From positions 42,816,157 to 42,880,156 of the forward strand of contig NC_092797.1 in NCBI RefSeq assembly GCF_918797505.1: a stretch of DNA of 64,000 nt, written 5' to 3'. The stretch comes from Bemisia tabaci (taxonomy: Eukaryota > Arthropoda > Insecta > Hemiptera > Aleyrodidae). Both the position numbers and the translations under genes were made by a program. Under the pieces are notes generated by a model that worked only from the letters and a program-made list of their open reading frames with translations, did not search any database and was not told the DNA's origin. Positions 31,119-40,994 of this stretch are shown here, piece by piece. The stretch's first letter is position 1, and each line of letters starts with the position of its first letter.

Positions 31119-31173
31119 CCATGAGATGCAGATGGTTCCATTTCCCTAGCTCATCAAAAGGTATTCGAAGATC
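31119..31173 (-). repeat. Inverted copy of part of the mariner fragment
   Basis: Reads on the minus strand as GATCTTCGAATACCTTTTGA then TGAGCTAGGG, matching 30851-30885 of the transposase fragment; similarity continues more weakly to about 30905. The two arms are separated by about 210 bp. Confidence 0.6.
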
Positions 31174-31179
31174 AATTTC

Positions 31180-31925
31180 ATCAGCCACCCGTACGAACCA
31201 CGTTTCTAGTGACCCGTACTTGCTTCGCACGTATGAAACATACAATCAGAGAAAACAGAATTCATCTTACAATAATCAATAATCAGTAGGACATGAATCG
31301 TTGCGATGTATAATACGACATTATAATGCGGCATTACTATTGTAATTCATTTTAATGTTTAGGGGCATTATAAATCATTATTGCCACGTCGGAATGAAAT
31401 GTTGTAGACTGAATTGAAAAGCATGTTGGCAAAATTTATTATAAAAATAGTATAACATGTAGGTACATAACATAAAGGTAATACAAATTAAATGATTAGA
31501 GCGTGTATATTTCATTACATTATAGGTATATTACAATCATTTTTGTCATTGTTGGAAATTTTGATAGTTTGAATTTTGATAGTTGATAGTTGATAGTTTG
31601 AGAGTTGAAAATTTGGTTATTTTATTTAGTTAAGGTGATTCGATAGACGTCATATTTTGTGTCAGAATGGCATGGGACATATCCCATCAATTGGTTCCAT
31701 TTTTTCATTTACTCATCATTTTTCTCCAATTTTAAGTTTCGCAATTCTGTTTTCAGGAGACTAAAGCACTCACTTATCAATTTGTATATTTATATTGAGT
31801 TAAGGGTAGAGACGTATTCCTCACCGGAATTGAGGAATGGAGGTGTTACAGTAAGTCCGGCATTAGGTTCCATTTCGACATCAGCGACGATCAACGCTAC
31901 GATACTGGAAGCCAGTCTTCCGATA
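31180..31925. other. AT-rich, no gene recognised
   Basis: Includes a short imperfect GATAGTT tandem at about 31560-31605. A plus frame at 31659-31937 is not recognisable. Otherwise nothing is supported. Confidence 0.35.
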
Positions 31926-31929
31926 TTAA

Positions 31930-32430
31930 ATCCCTAGCGGGGAAGAAAAAAAATGCCTAGATTTCGCTAAAAATCCCTAAATCCCCAGATTTGCTCAAAT
32001 ATACTTAAAAAATCCCTAGATTTTGCAAAAAGCGCCATTTTTTTATGAAGAATCATGATGTCATTCGATGTAGCGATTTGCAATATTTAAATCTGATTGG
32101 CTCGTTTGAATTTTGGCGCTCTCTGAAAGCAGTGCTAATCCAGACCAATAAAATGAAAGAATATTAGTTGATTTCTTATTATTAACAGGTTGAATGCAGT
32201 TGAATGTCAAGTACATCGAAGGACGCAATCGTTTTAATTTCCGGCTTATTTGCGGGGAAAATAGTGTTGCCAAAAAGGCCTACAAAATATAGATGAAAAA
32301 ATGTTTTCGATTGTCGAAGCTAGAATTGAGGTTAAAAAGTTGATTTTTGGTAACTTTACCTCATCAAAAAAAAATCCCTAGATTTCCTGAAAAATCCCTA
32401 AATCCCTGGAAATTCCGGAAAATCCCTAAA
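31930..32430. repeat. Degenerate AAATCCCTA-type repeat flanking an AT-rich core
   Basis: Clusters of AAATCCCTA and close variants at about 31930-32025 and 32365-32435 flank unrelated sequence. They occur in the same orientation and look like a decayed short-period tandem repeat or TE edges. Confidence 0.5.
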
Positions 32431-32434
32431 TCTA

Positions 32435-33650
32435 GGAATAAACTCTTAGACATCGGATGGCTGTTGGAAGCATTAGAGTCAACATTTGAAACGCTGCTGC
32501 AGAATTTGCCGGGAGTATAATCGAGTGTTGAAAGTCAGTAGAATTGAACAATGTAATAATTGCTTTCCGAAATAAGCGTTATAATAAAAAAACGACGAAT
32601 CTGAACTGTTAATACTGGAACACACCTTCTGTAAATGTACCTTGCGAGAGATAAGTAAAAAAATAGATGTACTGGAGGAGAAGTGCTTCTCCACAGAGTT
32701 TGAAGAAGGAAAAAAAATGCCCAAATTTACTTACTTCAGCATTTTCGGCAAAATCACTGCAATTTCCGAACCTTTTTCTGGCCAGGGGCCAAAATTAAAT
32801 GATTATGAAGGGCCACTTAGATGTTGTAGATAAAAATAGGACTGTTGAAAAATTCGCCGTTTTCAATAAATATGTACCCGGAATGGAAGACATCTAGGGG
32901 AAAATTGTTACGATTTTCCGATGCAAATATTTTCCTACAATCTATTTTCCTGCGTTTTGGGATTATACGTACTAAGCAGGCTAAGGGCCCGTTCGCCAAA
33001 ACTAATCGGAACTGTATGAATGAATTGCGCCTTTTAAAAATCAAAACAATATCGAATTGCGATATATTACACAGTTAAGATAGGGCTATGTCCTGTCGTA
33101 AGCGGCGACATAAAGTCGATATCATTTCAATAATCGCCCCAATGGCCACGATAGTTGTTAGACGTTTACGGTTTCCCTGGTAACCTTTGTTTGCTATCAG
33201 CTGATATCGAGTAAATGACTAGGAAGCTCCAACTCAGTGGTTAAAGCTTCCTTAACCGCGAAAACTTTAAAATTCAAATTTTCAAATTTTGAACGTAAAG
33301 TACATTTTTTCCATCACGAGATAAAAGCACAAACAAGTTTTGAATTGTTGACTGTATCACCATGATTCCAAAAATACAATACACAACATAGCATTGACTA
33401 ACAATAAAACAGTATGCAATAAAATAAAGTCATGACAAGGAACATAGCCGAAAATGGCGCCGATTCCCATCAACCAACGCGCGGTCTCTACAATGTAACA
33501 TGCTGCATTGATACTCCCCAGCTGGGACCGTCCGGAATAGCAGCTCTAGTGCAAGCACCAGAGCCGCTAAAATGTGGAGCACGCGTGCTCTGGCTCTGGA
33601 CTTGGCCGGCCCGGCTTCGACTCCGACTTCGGCCTGCTCTGATTTCGTCG
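32435..33650. other. No gene recognised
   Basis: AT-rich with a GC-richer end (33530-33650). Frames at 32642-32833, 32845-33078 and 33432-33659 are not recognisable. GCTCTAGTGCAAGCACCAGA and CACGCGTGCTCTGGCTC around 33541-33595 form a small inverted repeat. Confidence 0.3.
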
Positions 33651-33656
33651 CTCCTC

Positions 33657-33768
33657 TGACGAAAGAACGTATCTAGTTTTTTATATGAGCCTTGTTCTTC
33701 GTATGACTCTGTGCTTTCTGGGGCTCATGTGGAGATTGAGATGGGTTCTTACGCCAGAGGATGGGGGT
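33657..33768. repeat. Small foldback with GAGCC/GGCTC core (family K)
   Basis: CTGACGAAAGAACGTATCTA pairs with GAGATGGGTTCTTACGCCAG. ATGAGCCTTGTT near the centre is mirrored by GGGGCTCATGTG. The same family is seen at 47816-47921. The adjacent CGTCGTC-rich stretch at 33780-33810 is microsatellite-like. Confidence 0.6.
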
Positions 33769-33769
33769 T

Positions 33770-34180
33770 TGTGTCTCCGTCGTCTTCTTCGTCGTCGTCG
33801 TTGTCTTTGCTCTGCTCGTCCGAGAACTCGGCCCAGCCCCAAGAATGCCGCTCCGAGCTGGCTCCTCTTCTTGCCGGCTTCTTGTTGCCAAGAGTCGCCG
33901 TTCTTAGGAGGAGTCAGCAGAGCACGGTGTGTGGGACCTGGGAAAATTAGAATTAGGGGATTTTCTGGAGGGCGAAAAGTTTCAGGGGAAATTGGGGCAT
34001 TGTCTGGGGAGAATAGAGTTTTCTTTTTTCTTATGGTGTCCAGGACCCTAGTGTAAAAGTAGGGACTACAGGGATTTTATATAAAGCGAAAAGTTTCCGG
34101 GGAAATTGGGGGATTCTTCTGGGAAGAATGACATTTTTCTCTCTCACGATGTCTTGGACCTGGAACAATCGGGATTCATC
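33770..34180. other. Mixed sequence, unassigned
   Basis: A CGTCGT-type microsatellite is followed by AGGGGATTT/GGGGAAATTGGGG-type words resembling the family R repeats. No product recognised. Confidence 0.3.
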
Positions 34181-34194
34181 AAGGGATGAACATT

Positions 34195-34510
34195 AACAAG
34201 GGAAATCAGGGAAATTGTCAGGGGTTTGGTATAGTGAAATCCGAGAATCTCCTCTCTATCTGTTCTGAGATAGATCATTTTAATAATTCGGGGTTCGTGA
34301 TCAGGTTGACTCGACTTGGCTTTAAAGAATCAGATTAAAGGTAAAATAGTTGATTTTCCCCTGAACTTTGCAGAAAAAAACCTGCTTTTGCCAAAAGAAG
34401 CTGAGAGAAAATCCGGGAAAATCCCGGGTTTTTATTAGGGAATTTCGCTGTGAATATCAGAGAAATTTGAAGGAAAAATCAGGGACCCATAAAAATCTAG
34501 GTACACATTA
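34195..34510. repeat. Family R (GGGAATTT-type) degenerate repeat
   Basis: Words such as CAGGGAAATTGTCAGGG, GGGAAAATCCCGGG and GGGAATTTCGCTG recur. The pattern resembles 16330-16800, 38575-39180 and 60640-60985. Confidence 0.4.
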
Positions 34511-34774
34511 TTTTCCTCACTATATAAGTGCTCGAATCTTGACTGTAAAAACTTTCTTCGTGACCTAAGTATCTTACCCTCTCGATTCCAGAAAAATTTT
34601 TACATGGCGGTATATTAAAGAACATTACTGGGTGGATCTATTAACTTTTTCCCAGGGTTGAAAACTTACATCTTCTAACAATCACGATCAGTTTGAAACA
34701 CGTCGCAGAGTAGCGCCACGTCGGTTGAGTTTTTTTTTTTTTTTATCGAGGCTCCTTTCACTCTGACAACTGTA

Positions 34775-35045
34775 TTACATTTTGCCAATAGGAATTTTCT
34801 GGCTCATTATGGAAACGACGTATGTGCCATTAGTGTCCCCATGCACAGAAGTGTTTTTATATATGAGCCAGAAATCGGACTACATTTTGCAATTCAGAAC
34901 CACAGTTTCTAGCTCATCGGTAGAAAAACTTCTGTGAATAGTACCACTAATAGTACCCACGTTGATGCTAAACTGAGCAAGATATTCTAGTTCCATAGTG
35001 CAAAATGCAGTCCAATTGTAGTTCCTAGTTGCAAAATAAAGTTCA
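34775..35045. repeat. Two adjacent family B foldbacks
   Basis: Copy 1 (about 34775-34900) runs from CATTTTGCCAATAGGAATTT through TGGCTCATTATGG to TGAGCCAGAAATCGGACTAC. Copy 2 (about 34893-35040) begins GGACTACATTTTGCAATTCA and ends GTAGTTCCTAGTTGCAAAAT. A T15 run at 34730-34744 precedes them. Confidence 0.7.
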
Positions 35046-35148
35046 ACTTGACAATGGTGCGCGGACTCAGCGAGCTCTTTCGTAACAACCGGAGGCTTCA
35101 TGGCTTGAGGTTGAGGGCTGGAACTAGCTGGGAGCCGAGCATCTTATC

Positions 35149-35421
35149 ATGTCTGTGTCGTCCGGCGTTCACTCTCCGAACTTACGTCGCCAACTTGTCA
35201 GGAAGAGGTTCCGGCGTGTCAATGATAGTTCATCCGCGAATCAGAGTCTTGTTAACAGCAAGTGGATCTCCAGGTCCCTCGTAACGCCATTCCTGAGCTA
35301 TAATCAAGTTGTCACTCCTCCATGCTCGCTAACACATCGCAAGGAATTCGATAAATCTTATGTTTCGTTGATTCGCAACCAATATACTTGGGAGTTGGGT
35401 TGTCACACCCTTATCTTATAA
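35149..35421 (+). other. Unrecognised 90-codon open frame with ATG
   Basis: Starts at an ATG after moderately GC-rich sequence and ends at a stop at 35421. The first 40 residues are basic and Ser-rich (NLRRQLVRKRFRRV). No domain, signal peptide or membrane segment is recognised. It follows directly on a foldback element. It could be a first coding exon, a TE relic or chance. Confidence 0.2.
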
Positions 35422-35584
35422 TAACTAATTCAGTTAATTTTCTACATTTTTCATCTCAAGCTGTGTCAAAGGTTTAAAAAATAAAAGAGAAAGTTAGCAA
35501 ATTTTAATGAAGTTACACCGTTGCGAATTTCGGGCGTGTGTATTTATTTCAGTTATCTGACCAAAGGAACAATGGAACATTTGA

Positions 35585-35815
35585 ACCGCGTCAAGCAGAA
35601 AGTAACCAAGCCACATCAGCAATTGTCTAATTTAATTTTTTACGTGGAAACGGTTGTGCGGATTCTCGTATAAAGTTCAGTGAATTTTTTGCGAAGTAGG
35701 AAGCCAATTCCTTAAAATTTTCAAAGGAGTCCGCGCGAACGTTTCCTCGTTAAAACTTTAATTGCCCAGTTAATTTGGCAATAGCTGATGTGGCTTAGTT
35801 CCTTTCTGCTAAACG
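35585..35815. repeat. Foldback element (family L), copy 1
   Basis: Left AGCAGAAAGTAACCAAGCCA and right TGATGTGGCTTAGTTCCTTT then CTGCTAAACG are inverted repeats; inner arms carry AACGGTTGTGCGG and CCGCGCGAACGTTT. Relatives: 47361-47607 and 50301-50495. Shares the GAAAGGAACCAAGCCACAT subterminal motif with family H, so the two families may be related. Confidence 0.78.
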
Positions 35816-35819
35816 TGTT

Positions 35820-36372
35820 CTTATTGCTAGGTGGTTAGTGCCAAGTCCACAATATTTTGCGAGGAAAGCAAGGCCAGAAAGTTCAAAAATGTAAACTAAA
35901 GCTCAGATGAAGCTAGAGTTATAACGAGTATCAGTACAAGACTGATCGATGGCGAAACATGTTATGTTGAGCAAAAACGACGATCAGGCTGTTTTGGGAA
36001 AGTAAAAAGAGACAAGAGCTTCGCAACGTCGCAAATCGAGATTCGTTGTCTGGTAATCAGAGTTCACCTTCATTACCGAATTGTTCCCCGTTTCCATCGG
36101 TTTTCCAGCCGATAAATGTGAGAAAGGAGGCAACGTGCATCTCAGCGTTTGGATGCAACTATTCGTGCTCTGTGGATGTGCGTGTTGCGTGTAAAGTATT
36201 GAAGGCGTCCTGTCTTTTCTTGCCTGCACATGTATGCACACCTTAATAACAAGAGCAAAGGCGAAAATACTAAACCACGGGTCACTAATACGGTATTTGA
36301 AAATCCTCATCCGTTTTCTTTTTTTTCTTGAAAATACTGCTCGACTTATTCGCGCAACATTTTAACAAAATG

Positions 36373-36375
<3 letters not shown>
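35820..36375. other. No gene recognised
   Basis: Unassigned. TTCGCAACGTCGCAAATCGA near 36020 resembles a terminus of the foldback at 38690-38942 and may be a relic of that family. Confidence 0.35.

Positions 36376-36376
<1 letters not shown>

Positions 36377-36427
<51 letters not shown>
36377..36427. repeat. Poly(A) run, 51 bases
   Basis: Uninterrupted A run. A retroposed tail is possible, but no target-site duplication or body upstream was identified. Homopolymers of this length are also prone to assembly error. Confidence 0.85.
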
Positions 36428-36429
<2 letters not shown>

Positions 36430-37310
36430 AAAGCGAAGAAAGTGACCGGTTGTTTCGTCTTGAAAATATACTTTCAGGATACTTTCAACACTTTCTCAAG
36501 CTACTTCAAATTTTCCAGAAGTAAGAAATGCGAACGTAATATTTGACTATCTGGGGTCGGTGGAGGAGGGGGTGTTCATTCTTTCTTCAAAGCAGGCTTT
36601 TCTCCACTTATATCGCGACTTTCAGTCCGGTCAGAGTTCAATTGTTTTCTATGCGTATGTTGAAGGAACCAATAATCGCACTTTTTTGCACTTGGCTTAA
36701 TGCGTCATCAAGACGAGCACGAGAAGCGGGATGAGAAAAAGGGAGGGGGGCTGGCTACGTCTCTCTGTAAAGTGACAGATTTATCCTCACAATTAGACAG
36801 ATAGAGGAAACCGTGTGCATTGTTTTAGGCTTACAGCTGATGGAAAAAAACCGAGCTTCCCAGTAGTGCAAGGTGCTAGCGCTCCTAGCGCATCACGACT
36901 AAAGCTGCCTATCGCCTGTCGCTTAATGCTCTCTGAGTCTTCGCTCTTGCCAAGTTTTTACTTCTGAGGATATTGTAATAGGGTTTTAAGAGGGAACTTT
37001 CCTTGAAAAAAGGAGATTCGGGCTGGACCATAAATGGCAGCAACTAGATTTTTGCAAGGCACCAGCACCAGCCGTACCCTCTTAGGAATACACTAAAATC
37101 AGGGCAGAGCTGCCACCCACCCAATAGTATTGGGCGGGTTAGTACGACAGTATGTAACGCGGCGTATACGTACTTAGGGCCAATACGTAATTAGGGTAGA
37201 TGATACCATATTACTTACCTCTCCAGGCATGCATAAACCCTAAACTTTTTCATCGTGCAAAAGGGATTATGTTCATACGAAGTGTGTGCGTTACTTATAG
37301 GTGTGAAGAA
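36430..37310. other. No gene recognised
   Basis: Mixed composition; only short unrecognised frames. TGCAAAAGGGATTATGTTCA near 37256 hints at another family B end. Confidence 0.35.
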
Positions 37311-37316
37311 CGTATA

Positions 37317-37462
37317 CTTGGACTTCATTTTGCAATCAGGAATTACAATTTCTGGCTCATCTGTAAAAATACTCATGTACGTAGGAAAACTAATGGCACA
37401 TACGTATATGTTGTCTCTAAGCAGAGCCAGAAATTGTAGTTCCGAATCGCAAAATGTAGTAC
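37317..37462. repeat. Family B foldback
   Basis: GACTTCATTTTGCAATCAGG at the left, then CAATTTCTGGCTCATCTG, are mirrored by GAGCCAGAAATTGTAGTTCC and CGCAAAATGTAG at the right. About 145 bp, nearly symmetrical. Confidence 0.8.
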
Positions 37463-37525
37463 AATTATTAAAGTCATCTTGAGCTCACTAGCAAAGTTTA
37501 AAATTCAACTTTCGACGTGCATTTG

Positions 37526-37668
37526 GACTTCATTTTGCACTGTGCATCTATTCAAATCCTGGCTCAGCTTAAAAACAATGTATGTATGAACCATTCATTT
37601 CCATATGCACTTTAGTGCTCTTATCGATGAGCCAGAAATATTAGTTCTGAATTGCAAAATGTGGTCGA
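37526..37668. repeat. Family B foldback
   Basis: GGACTTCATTTTGCACTGTG and CCTGGCTCAGC are mirrored by GATGAGCCAGAAATATTAGT and TTGCAAAATGTGG. It is only about 65 bp from the previous copy. Confidence 0.75.
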
Positions 37669-37852
37669 TTTGGCACACTTCGAAATCCCGTGGACAAAAT
37701 TGTGATGATGCGCTTCATAGACCACGCAGATTTTGCGTAAAAGAGCAAATTTTATACATTTCTTATGTACTCAACGTAACTTTCGTGCAATTTTACCGGC
37801 GCAGAGTCAAAATCAATTCGGTGTTCAAGACCGACAGTAAAGCTGTTTCTTT

Positions 37853-38163
37853 TAGAGTCCCTTTATACTGAGAGTCAAAACAATGTGAATCCATTTCTGA
37901 TTGGTTCCCGTATTTTAGGCCTTCACAGTGTCACAACTGGGAATAAAGATTACATTTTCACCGATTGCAAAGATTATAATCTGGAATGGACCAGGGAATA
38001 ACGGGTTCGGCAAGGAACAAACGGAATGAGAGAAGGAACGGAGAAAGGAATTTAAGAATGGGCCGATCAAAGATTACAAAGAACGTTAAATTTCTGTAAT
38101 CTTTATTCCCGTTTGTGGCTCCATGAGGGGTGTTGTCTTGACTCTCAGTATAAAGGGACTCTA
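37853..38163. mobile_element. Foldback TIR element with perfect 8-bp TSD (hAT-like)
   Basis: Terminal inverted repeat TAGAGTCCCTTTATACTGAG at the left and CTCAGTATAAAGGGACTCTA at the right, extended by AGTCAA. GTTTCTTT occurs immediately outside both ends (37845-37852, 38164-38171): a perfect 8-bp target-site duplication, the length made by hAT and P-type transposases. Inner GGGAATAAAGATTACA is also mirrored. No transposase; non-autonomous. Confidence 0.9.
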
Positions 38164-38397
38164 GTTTCTTTGCATGTGTGCAACCACATAATCTGTGCAA
38201 CACAGATGTGCGCTTCCGAACTGCAGACATGGAACGTTTAAATTTCTCAATCTGAAACCTTGAATCCTCGGCCCGGAGTCGCAGGGCGCCCCTCCCTGCA
38301 TCCGAATATTAGCATTCCGAAACCTTCGTCCCACGCCACGCGTCGAGACGCGATGGAACCAACACCACTTTCAACTTCAGTGATTACGATTAGTTCT

Positions 38398-38556
38398 CGA
38401 TGCATAACGGACGCATCAAAATCAAACAGAACTGTATCCATTGTGACTTGAGCCCTGTCAGGCATGCACTCTTATGGACCTCAGGGATCACGTCATAGCA
38501 CGAATATAGTTCCATTCGATTCAAATGCGTCCGAATAGTCCTCTCGTGCATCGCGC
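38398..38556. repeat. Foldback element (family N), copy 1
   Basis: CGATGCATAACGGACGCATC and CAGAACTGTATCC pair with GAATATAGTTCCATTCG and ATGCGTCCGAATAG. The centre holds TTGAGCCCTGTCAGGCATG. Near-identical partner at 39183-39329. Confidence 0.75.
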
Positions 38557-38574
38557 AGTGGATTCCACATTCAG

Positions 38575-39180
38575 GGAATACAGGGAAAACCGGGAAATGT
38601 CGGGGAATTTTAAGAAGTCAGGCAAAATGGGGAAGTTTCAGGGAAAATGACGAAGACGTCAGGAAAAATTTGTTAAATCACCTTCATTTCGACGGTGAAA
38701 CTACCAAACCACGTATCTCGTTTGCGGTGTTTAAAAATCTACGCTCACATTTTATTTTTTTGAAGTAGACCAAATCAATATCATTCCTTGAAATTTTCAC
38801 GGAATTTTCTCCGCACGAAGAGGAAAAATCACAGAAATATTCAAGACTGAATGTTAAGTAGTTTTTCATTTAAAAAATAAAGTATGACAGGAAGTTTGCG
38901 ACGTCGCAAACCGAGATACGTGGTTTGGTAGTTTCACCGTCGATTTGCTTTCTAGAATGGGTTTGAGGTTTCAAACAACAAATTTTGCAAACTGATTGCG
39001 GTAGACGCACTCAACGACAGAATGTTGCCCTGAAAACAAATTTTGCCTGAAAAATACTTCCAAATATGTCTTCTTAACCATCCGTCACATCTTCAATCGT
39101 CAGGGAATTTCACCAAAATTTGTCAGGAAGATCGGGGACTGTCAGGGGGAATTTCATTTCGCAGATTCTGCGGCAACCCT
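38575..39180. repeat. Family R repeat split by a foldback
   Basis: Left part CAGGGAAAACCGGGAAATGT through GTTAAATCACCTTCATTT; right part ATTTGCTTTCTAGAATGGGT onward, with GGGAATTTCACCAAAATTTG near 39104. The uninterrupted order (CACCTTTATTTGCT) is seen at 60754-60770 and 60961-60974. Confidence 0.7.
38690..38942. mobile_element. Foldback element with CGACGGTGAAAC ends
   Basis: Left CGACGGTGAAACTACCAAAC and right GTTTGGTAGTTTCACCGTCG are perfect inverted repeats, extended by CACGTATCTCG. ATTT flanks both sides; comparison with the empty site at 60754-60770 gives a 2-bp (TT) or 4-bp (ATTT) duplication. 253 bp, no coding sequence. The pair with TTGCGACGTCGCAAACCGAG is only partly mirrored on the left. 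Confidence 0.85.
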
Positions 39181-39182
39181 GT

Positions 39183-39329
39183 ATTCGGATGCATTAAAAT
39201 CAAATGGAACTATATCCATCGTGCATGAGCCCTGCCAGGCATGCATCCTTATAGATCTTAGGGCTCACGTCAGAACGGATATAGTTCTATTGGATTTAAA
39301 TGCGTCCGAATAGTCGTCTCGTGCATCGT
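39183..39329. repeat. Foldback element (family N), copy 2
   Basis: ATTCGGATGCATTAAAATCA and GGAACTATATCC pair with GGATATAGTTCTATTGGATT and ATGCGTCCGAATAG. The centre has GTGCATGAGCCCTGCCAGGC. Matches 38398-38556 in the same orientation. Confidence 0.78.
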
Positions 39330-39640
39330 TGACGTGAGTGTGTGGCGGCGGTGGCGTCGGAGATGAAACAGGAAGCGACAGGCCGGTGAATCCCGGCAAG
39401 CGAGAGTATGGTTAAGTGCGCAATATTCCGATCTCATTTTGGAGCTACAAGGTCTGCATCTCGATTCTCGCGGGATGCGAGATTACCCAAGTTTTTAATG
39501 AGCCCTGTCGCGCGCGGATCGCGTCCAGCTGTGACCGCCGCCGCCTCCTTGCCGCGCAGGGCCCACAATCCAGCTTTTGTCTCGCCAGTAGATGTAGAAA
39601 TATAAGTCAAAAGCACTCAAGAGGAGCGAGTTTTTTTCCA
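39330..39640. other. CpG-rich block, unassigned
   Basis: CpG-rich with GGCGGCGGTGGCGTCGG near the start. AAGCGAGAGTATGG near 39402 is a family G terminus relic. Open frames in both directions are not recognised. Confidence 0.3.
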
Positions 39641-39654
39641 CTTGCTTGGTTCAA

Positions 39655-40220
39655 AAACGACCCAACTTCAAAAATTTCTGCAAAATTAGTTTCATTGCAG
39701 AAACATCGTTTTCAGAATTCGAAGTCGAAATTTTTCGAATTTCTTCGCATGAGGATACCTGCTGAAAAATTACTGAATTATTTTGTCGCGGATGCACCAA
39801 CATTTTTACGAAAGTTCTGTAAAAGCACCCTTTTTCTGTCAGCCAGTTCTTTTAGCAACCCCGACAATTTCAACAAAATTAGTTTCATCGCAGAAACATC
39901 GTTTTCAGAATTTGAAGTCCAAATTTTTCGAATTTATTCGCATGAAGATACCTGCTGAAAAATTACTGAATTTTTTGTCGGGAATGTACCGAAAGTTTTG
40001 CGAAAGTTCCGCCTAAGCACCCTTTTTTTGTCAACCAGTTTTTTCAGTAACTCCAAAAATTTCAACAAAATTAGTTTCATTGCAGAAACATCGTTTGCCA
40101 GAATTTGAAGTCGAATTTCTTCGCCTGAAGATACCTAGAAAAATTACTGAATTATTTTGTCGCGGATGCACTGATATTTTTGCGAAAGTTCTGTAAAAGC
40201 ACCCTTTTTTTGGCCAGTTA
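39655..40220. repeat. Tandem repeat, ~185-193-bp unit x 3
   Basis: AAATTAGTTTCATTGCAGAA begins at about 39683, 39869 and 40068. Each unit continues with ACATCGTTT, TTTTTCGAATTTCTTCGC-type, GAAAAATTACTGAATT and AAGTTC.G..TAAGCACCC. Units are diverged by small indels. Frames across it are the repeat itself. Confidence 0.8.
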
Positions 40221-40334
40221 GTCTTAATGACACCTTATGCTCTGCTTCGACGGTAGTAAGGCTAATTTCAACCCACTTAACCAAGTTGCGCATGGTGCTG
40301 TACACCAAAGCATAATAGTAGTGTTGCTTATCTG

Positions 40335-40490
40335 CGGGACTACGTTTTGCAAAGAGGAATCATTATTTCTGTCTCATTTCAGAAACAAAACATCCGTTGT
40401 GTCCTAAATTTTCCTCTGTAGAAAGGTAGTTTCATGGTTGAGCAAGTTAAAGTCGTTGCTTATTGCAAAATTTTGTCAAACTTTAGTCGG
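40335..40490. repeat. Family B foldback, diverged
   Basis: GGGACTACGTTTTGCAAAGA and TTTCTGTCTCATTTC are weakly mirrored by GGTTGAGCAAGTTAAAG and CTTATTGCAAAATTTTGTC. Confidence 0.5.
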
Positions 40491-40494
40491 TGTT

Positions 40495-40865
40495 ATGGTG
40501 GCACATATTATAAAACACCCGAGTTTTGGTGCGCAGCACCAATAGAGTCAGCCTGACCAAAGCTTAATTTTTTTCTAGTTTAATTTCTTTTCTTCTCTAT
40601 CTGGCAGCGATGGTTAACGCGTCGAACGCTAGGTACCGAGCACTAAGCGCCGTTAACTGTCCATCTTTAGCTCATCAGGTATTGATGTTATCTGGCGTTA
40701 AATCGTAGGTAATCTTTGTTCTTGTTTTGTTGTTTTTTTTTCTCCTTCGCGTTTTTTACACTTCACCCCGCTCGGCCCTGCTCCATCGACGGTTCGTTTT
40801 TCCGTTCTTTCATGCAGTATTGAAACTCTTTTTTCGATGACTCCGACTGCGCCTTATGCACTTCG
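40495..40865. other. No gene recognised
   Basis: Unassigned; a T-rich tract at 40727-40760 and a moderate acceptor-donor-like CATCAG|GTATTG at about 40676. Confidence 0.3.
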
Positions 40866-40867
40866 TA

Positions 40868-40990
40868 TGAACGAGTTGAAAGGGAACATGTCCATTCCTT
40901 AGGTGAGCCCCATAAACCTATTATTCTTATGGAGCCCAGGGCTCATCTGAATATGGACTTGTGTCCTTTCAGAAAACAACTCGCCGGTGT
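40868..40990. repeat. Small foldback with GAGCCC/GGGCTC core
   Basis: GAACGAGTTGAAAGGGAACA and TGTCCATTCC pair with AATATGGACTTGTGTCCTTT and AACAACTCGCC. The centre has GTGAGCCCC and CAGGGCTCATC. Confidence 0.6.
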
Positions 40991-40994
40991 GGCC

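Noticed and set aside
39416..39958. 180-codon plus frame
   Set aside because: Its second half is the ~190-bp tandem repeat translated; the first half is CpG-rich with no recognised protein.
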